Shown: positions 34,966 to 44,409 of the stretch, one piece after another | How the letters are laid out: every line of letters begins with the position of its first letter | Numbering within the stretch: position 1 is the stretch's first letter | Program-made: the position numbers and the translations under genes | Notes under the pieces: model-generated | Told to the model about the DNA's origin: nothing | Databases searched by the model: none | Seen by the model: only the letters and a program-made list of their open reading frames with translations | From: Flavobacteriales bacterium | GTDB lineage: Bacteria; Bacteroidota; Bacteroidia; Flavobacteriales_D; Crocinitomicaceae | Assembly (NCBI GenBank): GCA_022361195.1 | Contig: JAKSBJ010000172.1 | Span: 1-64,000, forward strand | Reading direction: 5' to 3' | Length of the DNA stretch: 64,000 nucleotides

Positions 34966-37161
34966 CTAATCGGTGAGATAATAACGCCAAACCCCTCTTC
35001 CAAATAAACCAACTGTCAAAATTTTTTCTTTCTCATGATAATGTAGACCAAAAATTTTGCAGTGTGGTAAGCCATGTCCCACTCTTTCCCATCGATTGCT
35101 TCCTTTCATAACTCGTTCATTTGCAAACCAAACTCCTGTTCGAGTAGCCACAAACATTACTCTGTCCTTATAAGGAATAACAATGTTAAACCGTCCGCCG
35201 AGGGTATTAGGAATATTGCGGGTAATATCCACCTCTTTTTTAAGGACGTGATTGGAACTTTTATATTTTAAAGCATAAAGCAAACCTTTATCACCAAACA
35301 TCGTTTCGGGATGAGATTTTCCAGCTACGTAAGAAAGGTAAATGATATTAGGGTTAAAAGGATCGGTTTCTACATCACCAATCCAGGTACTAATTGGAAT
35401 TTCCAATTCAAACCAACTGTTAATTACAGTATCTGCATCTCCCACACAGTTTTGAGTCTTAAACAAACGATGGTACGTTGTTTTTTTATTCTCAGAATTC
35501 TTGTCGTAATGTAAAACATAAGCATAGAGTTCATTTTCGTAAAATGGTGAGTTAAATAAACCATACACTTTGTATTTCTTTAAGCCATGCGTTTTTCCGA
35601 AGTCAGAGATAATTTCGGCATTTTTCTTTTGTGAGGCATCGGCTGTTCGGCAGACATCAATATTTCCTTTTCCAGCTTCATCTTTTCTGGTGTAATTAAA
35701 GAAGAGTAAATTGTCCATTTTAGGATGAAGAACAGCCGTCATTTCCCAACCTGAGGTTTTAAGACCATTACGGTTATGGATATTGGAATTGTGTTTTGCT
35801 GTATCCGATGACCAAAAGATTCCTCCTCCTGTATATTGGTTAGAAGTATAGATTACCCCTCCGTCTGTAGGGTCAATTAATGGTGTTAAAGCGTCTCCTC
35901 CGTTTACAATTCTCCATGAATAAGTTCCATTCTTATCCCAATCAGCCAAAACTGAGCTTCCGTCATGAAAGCAACCAATCACCACTTGATTAGGATCGGT
36001 ATTGGAAACTGCAAGGCCCATTACCTCAGCTACTCCTAACCCTTTACTTTTACTCTCCCAGCTAGCTCCTTTGTCATAGGAAATATACATTCCTCCGTGA
36101 GTTGCCATATAACGAATGTTTGCATCAAATGGATCATAAGCGACGAATTCAACATCTACATGATAGTCACTTCCCAATTTAATTTTGGTTTTACTATCAC
36201 GTTCATACATCCTAACTCGAGTTGATTGGCCAATAAAAATTTCATTGGTATTATGAGGATTAACAGCCAAAGTATGTCCCGAACCAAAGTTTACCCGTTG
36301 ATTGTTCAACACCAATTCGGCTACATCATTTTTAGGATCATATTCCCATAATTGGTCACTCCCTTGTTTCTGATCGACTAAAACCAACAATTTTTCTCCA
36401 ATAGGCTCAATGGTGATTGTTCTTAAAGGTTTATTAACCTCATGTGCCTTGGTTACGATTTTTGGACGTCCGTTTAAATCACTATTCATCGAAATCACAC
36501 GCCACTGCCCTTTAAAAAAGTTAGACAGATAAATTTGACCTCCTAAAAAGTCCATATCATAAATCCACCCCTTAACACCTTCTACTTTTTTCCAGGTCAC
36601 AATTAAAGCCATACAATCATCGGTATAATACAACCCACGCGATGACATCATATACAGTCGTTTTGGATTTTCAGGATCAAAACGGGTTCCGTAAATAGTC
36701 GTAAAATCAGAACCAAAGGTTTTATGGTTTGCTATCGTCTCCCAATTTGAACCAGCTGATTTTGTTCGGAATAAACCTCCTTCTTTTCCAATTTTACCTG
36801 GTTTAGCATTACTTCCACTTTTATTGGATACTGCGAACCAATAATCTGGTTTTTCAGGATGGAAATCAGCCCAGGCACAAGCAGAGTAGTCCCAGCGATC
36901 GGAACCTGCGTTAATCCATTGTTCTCCACGATTTTCAGAGAAGAACAATCCTCCATTTAAAGAGCCTGCCAATAAATGACCTTCTTTAGTTGGATGAACT
37001 CGAATAAACTCTACAGGTCCTATTCCCACATCCGATCTTTTTTTATGATATCCCGGAATGGAATCTGGCCCTAAATATTGCCACTGCTTAGAAAAATTAA
37101 ATCCCTGCCCATAAGCAGATAGGGAAAAAAACAATACAAGAAAAGCTATTGGTCTCATCAT
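34966..37161 (-). CDS. Second secreted Asp-box beta-propeller protein
   Basis: 731 residues with signal peptide (MMRPIAFLVLFFSLSAYG). Asp-box-like motifs are more degenerate than in the protein at 13252 (FSENRGEQW, RTKSAGSNW, ISYDKGASW). Blade-like repeats with recurring phrases such as DPENPKRLYMMSSRG and NPHNTNEIFIG cover most of the chain. It belongs to the BNR/sortilin-like group; it is a distant relative of the 1093-residue protein, without that protein's C-terminal helical extension. No T9SS tail and no visible active site. Likely periplasmic or surface; function unknown. Monocistronic, own strand continuing to DUF7935 after 60 nt. Confidence 0.82.
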   Translation of the reverse strand: MMRPIAFLVLFFSLSAYGQGFNFSKQWQYLGPDSIPGYHKKRSDVGIGPVEFIRVHPTKEGHLLAGSLNGGLFFSENRGEQWINAGSDRWDYSACAWADFHPEKPDYWFAVSNKSGSNAKPGKIGKEGGLFRTKSAGSNWETIANHKTFGSDFTTIYGTRFDPENPKRLYMMSSRGLYYTDDCMALIVTWKKVEGVKGWIYDMDFLGGQIYLSNFFKGQWRVISMNSDLNGRPKIVTKAHEVNKPLRTITIEPIGEKLLVLVDQKQGSDQLWEYDPKNDVAELVLNNQRVNFGSGHTLAVNPHNTNEIFIGQSTRVRMYERDSKTKIKLGSDYHVDVEFVAYDPFDANIRYMATHGGMYISYDKGASWESKSKGLGVAEVMGLAVSNTDPNQVVIGCFHDGSSVLADWDKNGTYSWRIVNGGDALTPLIDPTDGGVIYTSNQYTGGGIFWSSDTAKHNSNIHNRNGLKTSGWEMTAVLHPKMDNLLFFNYTRKDEAGKGNIDVCRTADASQKKNAEIISDFGKTHGLKKYKVYGLFNSPFYENELYAYVLHYDKNSENKKTTYHRLFKTQNCVGDADTVINSWFELEIPISTWIGDVETDPFNPNIIYLSYVAGKSHPETMFGDKGLLYALKYKSSNHVLKKEVDITRNIPNTLGGRFNIVIPYKDRVMFVATRTGVWFANERVMKGSNRWERVGHGLPHCKIFGLHYHEKEKILTVGLFGRGVWRYYLTD

Positions 37162-37205
37162 TGAGTTTAAAAATACAATTTACGTTTTAACCACACTAAA
37201 ATTGT

Positions 37206-37250
37206 ATTAAACAAAAATCCGACCAACAAATGCTGGTCGGATTTTTTTAT
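37206..37250. terminator. Strong hairpin terminator after the lectin-like gene
   Basis: AAATCCGACCA (37215-37225) and TGGTCGGATTT (37234-37244) form a perfect 11-bp stem with an 8-nt loop. The minus strand continues with TTGTTTAAT; the plus strand continues with TTTTATC. It lies about 25 nt past the minus-strand stop at 37271. Confidence 0.88.
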
Positions 37251-37270
37251 CAGTTTTCGTGTTTGTTTGC

Positions 37271-38863
37271 TTATTTAAGAACAAGCTTGTGGACATATTC
37301 CTGATCCGATTTTTTAATCTTGATCATGTAAACGCCACGCTCATAAGAGGTCAAGTCAAACTCAGCTTTATCATTCGCAAAAGCCTGTTCAATGAATCGT
37401 CCTCTTAAATCCATAATAGAAACTTCAAAATATCCAGTTGTTTCAATTTGGAAATAACCTGTCGTTGGATTTGGATAGATGTTCATGTCATCTGCCAATT
37501 CACCAATTCCAACCTGTGATCCTAATTGGAAAGTCATTTGTTTTGAACATCCCATTGAATCAGTGACTGTAACAGTATATTCACCTGGTGTTAAACCATC
37601 GATATCCTCTGTCGTTTCTCCTCCCGGAGACCATAGGAAAGTGTACCCTCCACTACCTGGAGTTCCTCCCGTTACGGTAATGTCAATTGAACCTCCCGAA
37701 ACTCCATCGTCCGGAATCATTGTTCCTGTAATTTCAATATCAGTAGGCTCTGTAATGGTAACTGAAGTAGTTCCCGTACACCCTAAATCGTCTGTAACAA
37801 TAACAGTATAGGTTCCGGCAGTTAAACCAGTAGCAGTATCGGTTGTTTGCATTCCTGGATCATCCCAAATGTAAGAATAAGGAGCAGTTCCACTTCCTGG
37901 AATAGCTACACCTTCACCATCGTGGTGGCCAAAGCAACTTACGTTTGTAAAGGCTGAGTCTACCACTAAATCTGGTAATACTTCAATGTCCATTGTCATT
38001 ACGTCTGTACATCCAGATGCATCTGTAATTGTTAAAGTAGTTGTCCATGTTCCGGACTCTGTCCATGAATAAGATGGGTTTTGATCTGTTGACGTTCCAC
38101 CATCTCCAAAATCCCAATCCCAAGCAGTAATATTGTTTAAGCTTGAAGTTGAAGCATCTGTAAAAGTTACAGGAACTCCAGGACAAACAGTAGTCAAATC
38201 AGCAGAAAAATCAGCATCACGAGTCATACAAACTCTTTGAGTATTCCATGCTCCACCAGTTGCTGCTGTAAAACCAAAGTAAACATTTGGATCTGAACCA
38301 AAGTGAGAAGTGATTAAATCTCCAACATAAGTCATCTCTAGTGTTCCGTCAATAAATACAGCTAATGCCGTTGTTCCCGGGTCCCAGATAATTTGCATTG
38401 TATGATACATATCATCTTCCATTTCAGGTAAAGCTGAAGCGGCAACCAATGCGTGATTGTTCATTCCATTTTCGTTCATACCAATATGATCGGAAGCAAT
38501 ATCTCCTGGTGCAGAAGGACCACTATTCCAGGTATCAATCTCAATTCCAATTGAATTGGTGATTCCTGCATAACCAAGTCCATTTCCAACAGGACCAACT
38601 CCTGTTCCTAACTCTTGCATTACGAACATCATACCATCAGCACCACCAGGAAAAGATCCCAGGTAAATGTCGAAAGTCATGTCAAATGGAACGGATAAAT
38701 CTATTTCTTCAGGACTCCAAATTGCTCCTGCATCATTTGTAGAAGAAGTTAACTCATAACAGTCACATCCTCCCGGAACAATAAAAGCGGTGCCTTGTGT
38801 AGTCATTTGAGACCAGCCATGAAGACCTAAAAGAATCCCCAATGCTGCAATAGCTCTTTTCAT
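37271..38863 (-). CDS. T9SS-secreted lectin-like adhesin with PKD and SprB-type repeats
   Basis: 530 residues with signal peptide. Residues about 20-215 resemble L-type lectin (legume-lectin) domains (WSPEEIDLSVPFDMTFDIYL, GADGMMFVMQ, IGIEIDTWNS). A PKD domain (about 225-300: AWDWDFGDGGTSTDQNPSY) follows, then two SprB-like repeats (about 305-445: APYSYIWDDPG, TAGTYTVIVTDDLGCTGT, PGEYTVTVTDSMGC). A T9SS type A tail ends the protein (IYPNPTTGYFQIE ... GVYMIKI). It should be exported by T9SS and attached to the surface, perhaps as an adhesin binding sugars. Monocistronic with a strong terminator. Confidence 0.9.
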   Translation of the reverse strand: MKRAIAALGILLGLHGWSQMTTQGTAFIVPGGCDCYELTSSTNDAGAIWSPEEIDLSVPFDMTFDIYLGSFPGGADGMMFVMQELGTGVGPVGNGLGYAGITNSIGIEIDTWNSGPSAPGDIASDHIGMNENGMNNHALVAASALPEMEDDMYHTMQIIWDPGTTALAVFIDGTLEMTYVGDLITSHFGSDPNVYFGFTAATGGAWNTQRVCMTRDADFSADLTTVCPGVPVTFTDASTSSLNNITAWDWDFGDGGTSTDQNPSYSWTESGTWTTTLTITDASGCTDVMTMDIEVLPDLVVDSAFTNVSCFGHHDGEGVAIPGSGTAPYSYIWDDPGMQTTDTATGLTAGTYTVIVTDDLGCTGTTSVTITEPTDIEITGTMIPDDGVSGGSIDITVTGGTPGSGGYTFLWSPGGETTEDIDGLTPGEYTVTVTDSMGCSKQMTFQLGSQVGIGELADDMNIYPNPTTGYFQIETTGYFEVSIMDLRGRFIEQAFANDKAEFDLTSYERGVYMIKIKKSDQEYVHKLVLK

Positions 38864-38940
38864 AATTACGTTTTTTGTGGGTACTTGTACTTATAAAATT
38901 GAAACGTATGAAGTTAGGAAAAAGTTGGGGAAATAGGCGA

Positions 38941-40638
38941 TTATTTGCCTTTAAGCACCTTAAAATAGTCTTTTAAAACGGCTGCATTTTCACATTGAGC
39001 AGTGTCAACCTCCAACACCTTAACTGTTTTAGTAGCCGATTTGGAATAAAATTCAGCCCACACAGCTTCTAGTTCGTCAAAAGAGCTTGCATAAAGGTAA
39101 TCCATACCATATAAATGACAGAGTTCTTTAATTTTTCCTTTGTGAGGAGCATAAAAATAATCCAGTCTACCCGATTTGGATGGACCATCTATGAACTCAA
39201 AGATTCCTCCCCCACCATTGTTCATGACAATTACCCGAAGGTTTTCACGCAAATAATTGTTCCAAAAAGCATTGGTGTCATAAAAGAAAGAGGTATCACC
39301 ACTAATGAGTACGGTCAATTGATCATTGCCATTGGCCATTCCCAAGGCAGTACTACTGCATCCATCAATTCCACTTACCCCACGGTTTGAGTAGTAATGG
39401 ACGGATTTGATGGGGTCAAAAAGTTGGCAATAGCGCACCGTTGAACTATTTCCCATTTGCAAATTTGTACTTTCTGGAATTGCCTGCAAAATAGAATCAA
39501 ATGCCTTTAAGTCAGAGAAATTGGATTGAGCAACATATTCTTCATGGTTTTCGCCTGCTTCAAAATCTCTTTGTTTCCACTTACTTCCAAAGTTAGACAG
39601 AGACTGATCTTCTATCGTTAATAAATGATCAAAAAATGTCTTTTGAGAGACTTTAAAAGAATGTGTGAGTGACTGATAAGTGTCTTCTTCAATATTAAAC
39701 TCTCCTACTCTCCAATTGATCTTTGGTTTATTTTCTCTGAAAAACTTCTTGATTCGTTTAGAAATAACAGCCCCTCCTAGAGAGATAAGAAGGTCTGGTT
39801 TAAAATCCTCAATCTCATCAGGACTGATTGTTGCCAAAGTTCGATCGATGCAATGACACACCTTTTGAAAATGGTAAAAATTAGAGGTATTTTCTACTAA
39901 AACGGCAACTGAGGGTAATTGAATGATTTGGTTCAATGCCTCTGGTGGAATGTAATTTCCATTTTGTTGACCAATAATGATCAGTTTCTTCTCTGCTGAA
40001 GCCCATTCTTTTTGAATAATCTGTTCTTCTTCAACTGTCAGGAACTTAGGAGTCGTTGATTTTGAAAGTTGACGAGTCGGTAAATCTTCAGGTTGATACT
40101 CTTTTAACTCGTAAAGAGGCTCTGCCAAAGGAATGTTCAAATGAACCGGTCCCGGGCATACACCCGATAATTCACTTAAAGCCTCCATCACCATTTGGTC
40201 AGAAGAATCAGCATTTACTCCAACTCCCAAACATGGTAATTCAAATTGAGCTTTGATGAAATTTTGGTAGACGTTTTTTTGTCGAATCGTCTGTCCATCT
40301 CCCTGATCAATTAATTCAGGTGGCCGATCGGCAGTTAAAATCAACAATGGAACGTTGCGGTAATAAGCTTCTGCAATAGCAGGAGAATAATTCAATGGAG
40401 CACTTCCAGACGTACAACAAATGGCCACTCCTTGTCCCAAAGACTCTGCTAATCCCAAAGCAAAAAAAGCGGCACTTCTTTCGTCATGGATAACATAGGT
40501 TTTAATTTCGGGGTGAGCATCAAAAGCGATCACCAATGGTGCATTACGAGAACCCGGAGAAAGGATTATATGCTGAATTCCGTGCGAAGCACAAAGTTCA
40601 ACTAAGTGTGTAATATGCGTGATTCCACTGCTCAGCAT
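38941..40638 (-). CDS. menD: 2-succinyl-5-enolpyruvyl-6-hydroxy-3-cyclohexene-1-carboxylate synthase
   Basis: 565 residues, the usual MenD length. HIILSPGSRNAPLVIAF (about 20-37), CCTSGSAPLNYSPAIAEAYY (75-94) and LTADRPPEL are MenD signatures. The ThDP-binding end is GDTSFFYDTNAFWNN with MNNGGGGIFEF. It adds the succinyl semialdehyde unit from 2-oxoglutarate to isochorismate in menaquinone synthesis, in the cytosol. No other men genes lie in this window. Preceded by a perfect TATTTTTG box 8 nt before its ATG. Confidence 0.95.
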   Translation of the reverse strand: MLSSGITHITHLVELCASHGIQHIILSPGSRNAPLVIAFDAHPEIKTYVIHDERSAAFFALGLAESLGQGVAICCTSGSAPLNYSPAIAEAYYRNVPLLILTADRPPELIDQGDGQTIRQKNVYQNFIKAQFELPCLGVGVNADSSDQMVMEALSELSGVCPGPVHLNIPLAEPLYELKEYQPEDLPTRQLSKSTTPKFLTVEEEQIIQKEWASAEKKLIIIGQQNGNYIPPEALNQIIQLPSVAVLVENTSNFYHFQKVCHCIDRTLATISPDEIEDFKPDLLISLGGAVISKRIKKFFRENKPKINWRVGEFNIEEDTYQSLTHSFKVSQKTFFDHLLTIEDQSLSNFGSKWKQRDFEAGENHEEYVAQSNFSDLKAFDSILQAIPESTNLQMGNSSTVRYCQLFDPIKSVHYYSNRGVSGIDGCSSTALGMANGNDQLTVLISGDTSFFYDTNAFWNNYLRENLRVIVMNNGGGGIFEFIDGPSKSGRLDYFYAPHKGKIKELCHLYGMDYLYASSFDELEAVWAEFYSKSATKTVKVLEVDTAQCENAAVLKDYFKVLKGK

Positions 40639-40646
40639 TTGAGTTA

Positions 40647-40654
40647 CAAAAATA
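40647..40654 (-). promoter_or_regulatory. -7 box for menD
   Basis: TATTTTTG on the minus strand is a perfect TAnnTTTG, 8 nt before the menD ATG at 40638. No clear -33 TTG is visible. Confidence 0.45.
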
Positions 40655-40683
40655 GCTGATTCATGGAAATAATTCCGTAAAAC

Positions 40684-41373
40684 TTATTTTTTAACCAGCA
40701 ATCGAAAACCTTTTCCATGCACGTTCATAATTTCAACCTGCTCAGACTGCTTGACATACTTTCTTAACTTGGTGATATACACATCCATACTTCTACCATT
40801 AAAGTAATTGTCGTCTCCCCAAACATGTTTTAGTGCATCATTTCTGTCCAACACCTCTCCATTATTTTTTACAAGCAGGTAAAATAACTCATTTTCTTTG
40901 GTTGTCAATTTATTTTGTTCTTCTTTAATTTGGATGGTTTGTTCCAAGTAATCATAGGAGATGTCCCCTATTTGAAAACGGGTTTCTTTTTTCCCTTCTT
41001 TATAAGATCGCTTTAAGATTGCATTTACCCTGGCTAATAGTTCTTCCATGGCAAAAGGCTTAGTCATGTAGTCATCTGCCCCTACGTCAAACCCAGTTAG
41101 CTTATCGTCCTTCATTGACTTTGCCGTTAAGAACAAAATTGGAATTTCCTGATCAATTTGTCGAATATCACGTGCCACAGAAAAACCATCTTTAACAGGC
41201 ATCATAACATCTAAAATGATAAAATCAAAGATCTGTTCCTTAAACCGTTTCAAAGCTATTTCTCCATCAACACAAAGTGTCACTTCAAACGACTTTGCCT
41301 TTAGGTAATTACTTAACAAAGTTCCAAGGTTAGTATCATCCTCGGCTAACAGAATTTTTACTTTTTCACTCAT
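40684..41373 (-). CDS. OmpR/PhoB-family response regulator (RprY-like)
   Basis: 229 residues. Receiver domain with acidic pocket EDD (11-13), phospho-acceptor Asp55 in FIILDVMMP, Thr83 in FLTAK and Lys105 in YMTKPF. A winged-helix DNA-binding domain follows (LTTKENELFYLLVKNNGEVL ... SMDVYITKLRKY). It overlaps the kinase gene by 8 nt, so the two are translationally coupled. The pair resembles RprX/RprY of Bacteroides, which belongs to envelope or redox regulation; the target genes here cannot be told. Confidence 0.93.
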   Translation of the reverse strand: MSEKVKILLAEDDTNLGTLLSNYLKAKSFEVTLCVDGEIALKRFKEQIFDFIILDVMMPVKDGFSVARDIRQIDQEIPILFLTAKSMKDDKLTGFDVGADDYMTKPFAMEELLARVNAILKRSYKEGKKETRFQIGDISYDYLEQTIQIKEEQNKLTTKENELFYLLVKNNGEVLDRNDALKHVWGDDNYFNGRSMDVYITKLRKYVKQSEQVEIMNVHGKGFRLLVKK

Positions 41374-42976
41374 TATTGATCGTTATTTTAAAGGTGGATC
41401 CTTTTCCTAAAGCACTCTCCAGGTCAATTTGACCATGATGGAGTTTTACAATAGAATGGACGTAACTCAATCCTAAACCAAATCCCTTTACATTATGTAC
41501 ATCTCCCGTAGGGACCCTGTAAAGGTTTTCAAATATTCTTTGCTGGTCTTCTTTTTTTATTCCAATTCCATTATCAGCTACCTCTAAGGTAAATCCATTC
41601 GCCACTTTTTCCAACTTCACTCTCACCCTTGGATTTTCTGTACTGTATTTTAAGGAATTGTCCAATAGGTTATAAATAATGTTTCCAAAATGAATTCGAT
41701 CTACTTCCCAATCAATTGTATCTAATTTTTCAATGGTTAATTCTCCTCCTTTGTCACGGAATTGAATTTGGAAAGCATCTACCACTTCTTTCAATAATTT
41801 ATCGACTCTTACTTCGGCTAATTTTAACGTTAATTTCCCCTTATCCAGTAAAGCCGTCTGTAAGACATTCTCTACTAATTTTGCTAAACGCTTGTTTTCC
41901 TGATCAATCATGGAAATAAAGGTTTCTAATGTCGCAGTATCTTTTGACACATCCGGATCACGAACTGCCTCACAAGCCAGTGATATGGTTGAAATTGGCG
42001 TTTTTAATTCGTGTGTCATATTGCTGATAAAATCATTCTTGATCTCGGAGAGTTGCTTTTGTTTATAGATCGTAGCAACAGCAAAATAAAAGGCTAACAC
42101 AACAATAATCACCAGAAATAGTGATGCACTTAAGGTTCCAATCATCTCACTCCACAGAATAAAATTTTGCTCGGGAAAAGAAACGATAAGCCTAAATTCT
42201 CCGGCTACAATATCATTTGGGTAAAGCAGAACATTAAAGTTACTTTCAACCAGAGTGGTGTCCAAATGTTCGGAGTTTTGCATGAAGCCAACATATTGGC
42301 CATCTTTATCCACTACATTATAAGTGTAGTTCGTATCAATTTCTCTCAACCCCATATTGTAGGTCAATACTGAATCTAACAATTCGGGATTTAAACGAAA
42401 AGTAATATCATCAAATAAGTTTTCAGCAAACATCTTAACCACCATCTCGTTGAGTCGTTTTGCCTTGGTCATAATTTGGCGTTCAAACGACTTGTTAAGT
42501 CGAATAGCAAAAGAATTGGTATCATTTAAAGCCAGTGTTGAATTCTCTACTTCGGCCATCGTGATTTCTCCCTGATCTTTGGTTAGAATACGATGTTCAG
42601 AAATAAGTCCCGTGGCCGTGTCAATAGCACTACCATAAACAACCAGATATTTTTCCATTACACCATCATGTACGATAGTAGTATCTCTTACCTCAATGGC
42701 ATCTTTATAGTGAATTACATCTCCAAATTCGGATTTTACAAAATCAGTATACGAACCCTGAAGTCCTTGCTGAAAAGAAACCGGGTTCATTAATTGAGTC
42801 GCCTCAATTTTTTCCATATCGAGAATAGTCTTATTCAGGGATTGCTGAACATCCTCTTTAAAACTATCTTTAGTTACATAAAAAACATTCTGAATCCAAA
42901 AAAACTGTAGCAACAAAAGTCCCAACAAGGCCACAGACATTAGACTAATGAGGATATTAAAACGGCTTTTTTTCAA
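41366..42976 (-). CDS. Membrane sensor histidine kinase (RprX-like)
   Basis: 536 residues, starting with TTG (MKKSRFNILISLMSVALL). First membrane helix about 8-28, periplasmic sensor about 29-278, second helix about 282-308. No HAMP domain is evident. The HisKA dimerisation box has His322 in MTHELKTPIS. The ATPase domain has the N box FGNIIYNLLDNSLKY, the G1 box VADNGIGI and the G2 box GFGLGLSYV. It should phosphorylate the downstream regulator at 40684, whose gene it overlaps. The signal sensed is unknown. A TACTTTTG box lies 20 nt upstream. Confidence 0.93.
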   Translation of the reverse strand: MKKSRFNILISLMSVALLGLLLLQFFWIQNVFYVTKDSFKEDVQQSLNKTILDMEKIEATQLMNPVSFQQGLQGSYTDFVKSEFGDVIHYKDAIEVRDTTIVHDGVMEKYLVVYGSAIDTATGLISEHRILTKDQGEITMAEVENSTLALNDTNSFAIRLNKSFERQIMTKAKRLNEMVVKMFAENLFDDITFRLNPELLDSVLTYNMGLREIDTNYTYNVVDKDGQYVGFMQNSEHLDTTLVESNFNVLLYPNDIVAGEFRLIVSFPEQNFILWSEMIGTLSASLFLVIIVVLAFYFAVATIYKQKQLSEIKNDFISNMTHELKTPISTISLACEAVRDPDVSKDTATLETFISMIDQENKRLAKLVENVLQTALLDKGKLTLKLAEVRVDKLLKEVVDAFQIQFRDKGGELTIEKLDTIDWEVDRIHFGNIIYNLLDNSLKYSTENPRVRVKLEKVANGFTLEVADNGIGIKKEDQQRIFENLYRVPTGDVHNVKGFGLGLSYVHSIVKLHHGQIDLESALGKGSTFKITINNE

Positions 42977-42996
42977 GGGATAGATTGGTTTTATCT

Positions 42997-43004
42997 CAAA
43001 AGTA
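42997..43004 (-). promoter_or_regulatory. -7 box for the two-component operon
   Basis: TACTTTTG on the minus strand, a perfect TAnnTTTG, 20 nt before the kinase TTG start. No good -33 seen. Confidence 0.45.
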
Positions 43005-43063
43005 ACACAAGTACTTGATTTAGAATTTTAGCTTAACACTTTTTAACAGAAAAGAGAAATTAC

Positions 43064-43071
43064 TAATTTTG
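43064..43071 (+). promoter_or_regulatory. -7 box for the acyltransferase gene
   Basis: TAATTTTG, a perfect TAnnTTTG, lies 6 nt before the ATG at 43078. It overlaps the alternative TTG start at 43069, which argues for the ATG. The predicted transcription start falls at or next to the start codon. Confidence 0.5.
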
Positions 43072-43077
43072 CGCGCA

Positions 43078-44409
43078 ATGAAGCCGTTTTACCTTTTTTT
43101 AAAGATCAGTGTTTACTCCCTGTCTAGAATCTTTTTTAAGAAGCATAAGCTGATTAATCCTCCTAAAAAGGTGAATCAACCTATTATTTTGGTTTCGAAT
43201 CATCCGTCCTCATTTATGGACCCTATTTTAATAGGTTCTGAACAAAATTTATCCATTCACTTTATGGTAAGAGGGGACGTTTTTAACAAATGGTTAATGC
43301 CGGTTTTTTCAGGAGCACAAATGCTTCCTATTTTCCGTACAAGGGAGGATGGAAAAGATGCTGCCGAACGAAATGAAGCCACCTTTAAAAAGGTGAGAAA
43401 ATTGCTGCAGCGTGGAAAAGCGATTCTGTTTTTTGCAGAGGGATATACGGATGATGTCTTTATTAGAAGTTTGAAACCTGTTAAGAAAGGTCCTATCCGG
43501 CTGGCATTTGAAACGATGGATGAATGTGGTTGGTCGGAGAAGCTTTATTTTCAAGCTTTGGGACTCAATTATTCGCATCCTAAATACATGCGTACAGATA
43601 TTCTTTGGTGTTATTCTGACTTGATTGACGTTCACGATTACAGACAACTTTATATTGAAAAACCTAAAGTTGCCATTACCAAGTTGACAAGGGATATTCA
43701 GGAAAAAATGCAACAGCAAATTTCCTACGCTAAGAATCAGGAAGTAGCTGATTTGCTTGAGGACATTATTAGTCTGACGGCAAAGGGGATGAATCATGAA
43801 AATCATCTGAACTCAATTCCTTTAGAAGATCGTTTTAATTACACCCGCAGTTTAGCATCAACCCTTAATGATCAATACGACGACGAGAAAAAGTCTTTCC
43901 CAGCTCAGCTTGCGACTTTAAAAGATAAAGCAGCTACCTATTTTAAGGATTTGGCAGATGCTGGTGTAAAAGAAAAGTGGGTTAGAAAGTTTGCTAACAA
44001 AACAAACAATGGCTTTCTTGATATTCTCTATTTTATCATCTTTTTCCCCTTTTTTGTTTTAGGACTTGTACACCATGCTATTCCATACATATTTGTAAAA
44101 TGGTATGTGGAAAAGAACTTTAAACGAAGCGTATTTTGGAGTAGTACCAAATTGGTAATGGGCTATCCTGTTTTTGGGATATTTAATATCCCTGCTATTT
44201 TCCTTTTTATGCAGTTTGTTTATCCAAGTTTTTGGTTAGGATTAGCGTATTACTTTTTGGTAATTCCACCTGCTTTCTTAATCGCCTATGTTTACCGTAA
44301 AAGATGGCTGGATTTTGTGGGACGTTCAAAGGTTAAAGCATCAACTTTAACTAACTTTTCAAAACGTAGAGCAGAATTACTGAACGAGATTGAACAGCAA
44401 CAGTTTTAG
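43078..44409 (+). CDS. PlsC-type 1-acyl-glycerol-3-phosphate acyltransferase
   Basis: 443 residues from ATG at 43078. The acyltransferase motif I is NHPSSFMD (NHX4D, about 42-49) and motif III is FFAEGYTDD (about 121-129, FPEG-like). Membrane segments occur in the C-terminal third (about 315-338 and 360-410). PlsC itself is about 240 residues; this longer form with a C-terminal membrane region is common in Bacteroidota, and the exact acceptor lipid is uncertain. The stop overlaps the stop of the convergent NamZ-like gene by 4 bases. Confidence 0.88.
   Translation: MKPFYLFLKISVYSLSRIFFKKHKLINPPKKVNQPIILVSNHPSSFMDPILIGSEQNLSIHFMVRGDVFNKWLMPVFSGAQMLPIFRTREDGKDAAERNEATFKKVRKLLQRGKAILFFAEGYTDDVFIRSLKPVKKGPIRLAFETMDECGWSEKLYFQALGLNYSHPKYMRTDILWCYSDLIDVHDYRQLYIEKPKVAITKLTRDIQEKMQQQISYAKNQEVADLLEDIISLTAKGMNHENHLNSIPLEDRFNYTRSLASTLNDQYDDEKKSFPAQLATLKDKAATYFKDLADAGVKEKWVRKFANKTNNGFLDILYFIIFFPFFVLGLVHHAIPYIFVKWYVEKNFKRSVFWSSTKLVMGYPVFGIFNIPAIFLFMQFVYPSFWLGLAYYFLVIPPAFLIAYVYRKRWLDFVGRSKVKASTLTNFSKRRAELLNEIEQQQF

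Noticed and set aside
37479-37811. 110-codon plus-strand frame opposite the T9SS lectin-like gene
   Set aside because: Antisense shadow of a repeat-rich coding region; low-complexity Val/Pro/Ser composition and no start context.
43309-43806. 165-codon minus-strand frame inside the acyltransferase gene
   Set aside because: Antisense of a gene with clear NHX4D and FAEG motifs; the translation shows no family features.
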